Shown: positions 63,871-64,000 of the stretch, one piece after another
Numbering within the stretch: the first letter of the stretch is position 1
Layout of the letters: each line of letters starts with the position of its first letter
Origin: Pseudanabaena sp. PCC 7367
GTDB taxonomy: Bacteria; Cyanobacteriota; Cyanobacteriia; Pseudanabaenales; Pseudanabaenaceae
Reading direction: 5' to 3'
DNA: 64,000 nt
Assembly (NCBI RefSeq): GCF_000317065.1
Contig: NC_019701.1
Span: 1,674,001 to 1,738,000 of the forward strand
The notes under the pieces: model-generated
The model's database searches: none
Told to the model about the DNA's origin: nothing
The model's input: the letters and a program-made list of their open reading frames with translations, nothing else
Translations under genes and position numbers: made by a program

Positions 63871-64000
63871 GATTTAAATCTGTCCTGAGTTTATGGTGGG
63901 AAGGGGTGGTTAGATATTTACTAAATGCGATAAGCAGATCTTGCAGGTTTAGCATACCAACCATCTTAACGCTGTCAATCTTTTACCTTTACATTGGCGC

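Overview
The window comes from a cyanobacterium. It encodes photosystem II D1 (psbA), a plant-type [2Fe-2S] ferredoxin, a high-light-inducible protein, the response regulator RpaB, SLH/OprB-type porins and a tRNA-Leu(UAA) split by a group I intron. The palindrome GCGATCGC (HIP1) recurs throughout. Genus cannot be fixed from sequence alone. Gene density is moderate and intergenic spaces are long and A+T-rich.

Layout. 1-9.4 kb: partial DUF1294 membrane protein, Excalibur-domain protein, rpaB, a short hli gene, lspA, nagA converging on and overlapping accD, a degenerate histidine kinase, and psbA with an HLR1-type RpaB site in its promoter. 9.7-14.9 kb: murB-murC, a Crp-family regulator, a TerB-like protein and tatA. 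14.9-32 kb: a 15.5-kb block bounded by two inverted copies of an IS1-family element. The block holds an ABC-2 permease, an O-antigen-ligase-like protein with a TPR tail, a secreted pentapeptide-repeat protein, hisC, a 2211-residue acidic protein ending in an Hsp70/actin-like domain, a small exported protein and pdxJ. 32-46 kb: murJ, petF, a Ser/Thr kinase, tRNA-Leu, a glycosyltransferase, an A-type Fe-S protein with a peptide-binding lipoprotein, an aminotransferase, a zeta-toxin-like P-loop protein behind a membrane anchor, and a secreted repeat protein. 46-64 kb: gamma carbonic anhydrase-like protein, sensor kinase, rfbB, cysC, an NAD(P)/FAD oxidoreductase with a membrane glycosyltransferase-like protein, two tandem porins, a lipoprotein and LptC.

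Many genes serve the envelope: murB, murC, murJ, lspA, tatA, the O-antigen-ligase-like protein, rfbB, glycosyltransferases, porins and LptC. RpaB and psbA are in the same window, and the HLR1-like site links them.

The strongest unexpected observations are as follows. (1) The 8-bp flanks of the two IS copies match crosswise rather than within each copy, so the 15.5-kb block has been inverted relative to an ancestor. (2) The two porin genes are identical over about 1.33 kb with an abrupt boundary, as gene conversion would produce. (3) A 73-bp four-way-junction fold lies upstream of a small exported protein. (4) Intergenic tandem repeats of unrelated sequence repeatedly have an 11-bp period. (5) The giant acidic Hsp70-like protein carries recurring short motifs. 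(6) A zeta-toxin-like kinase sits behind a signal anchor. No CRISPR array, prophage or complete defence island was seen.
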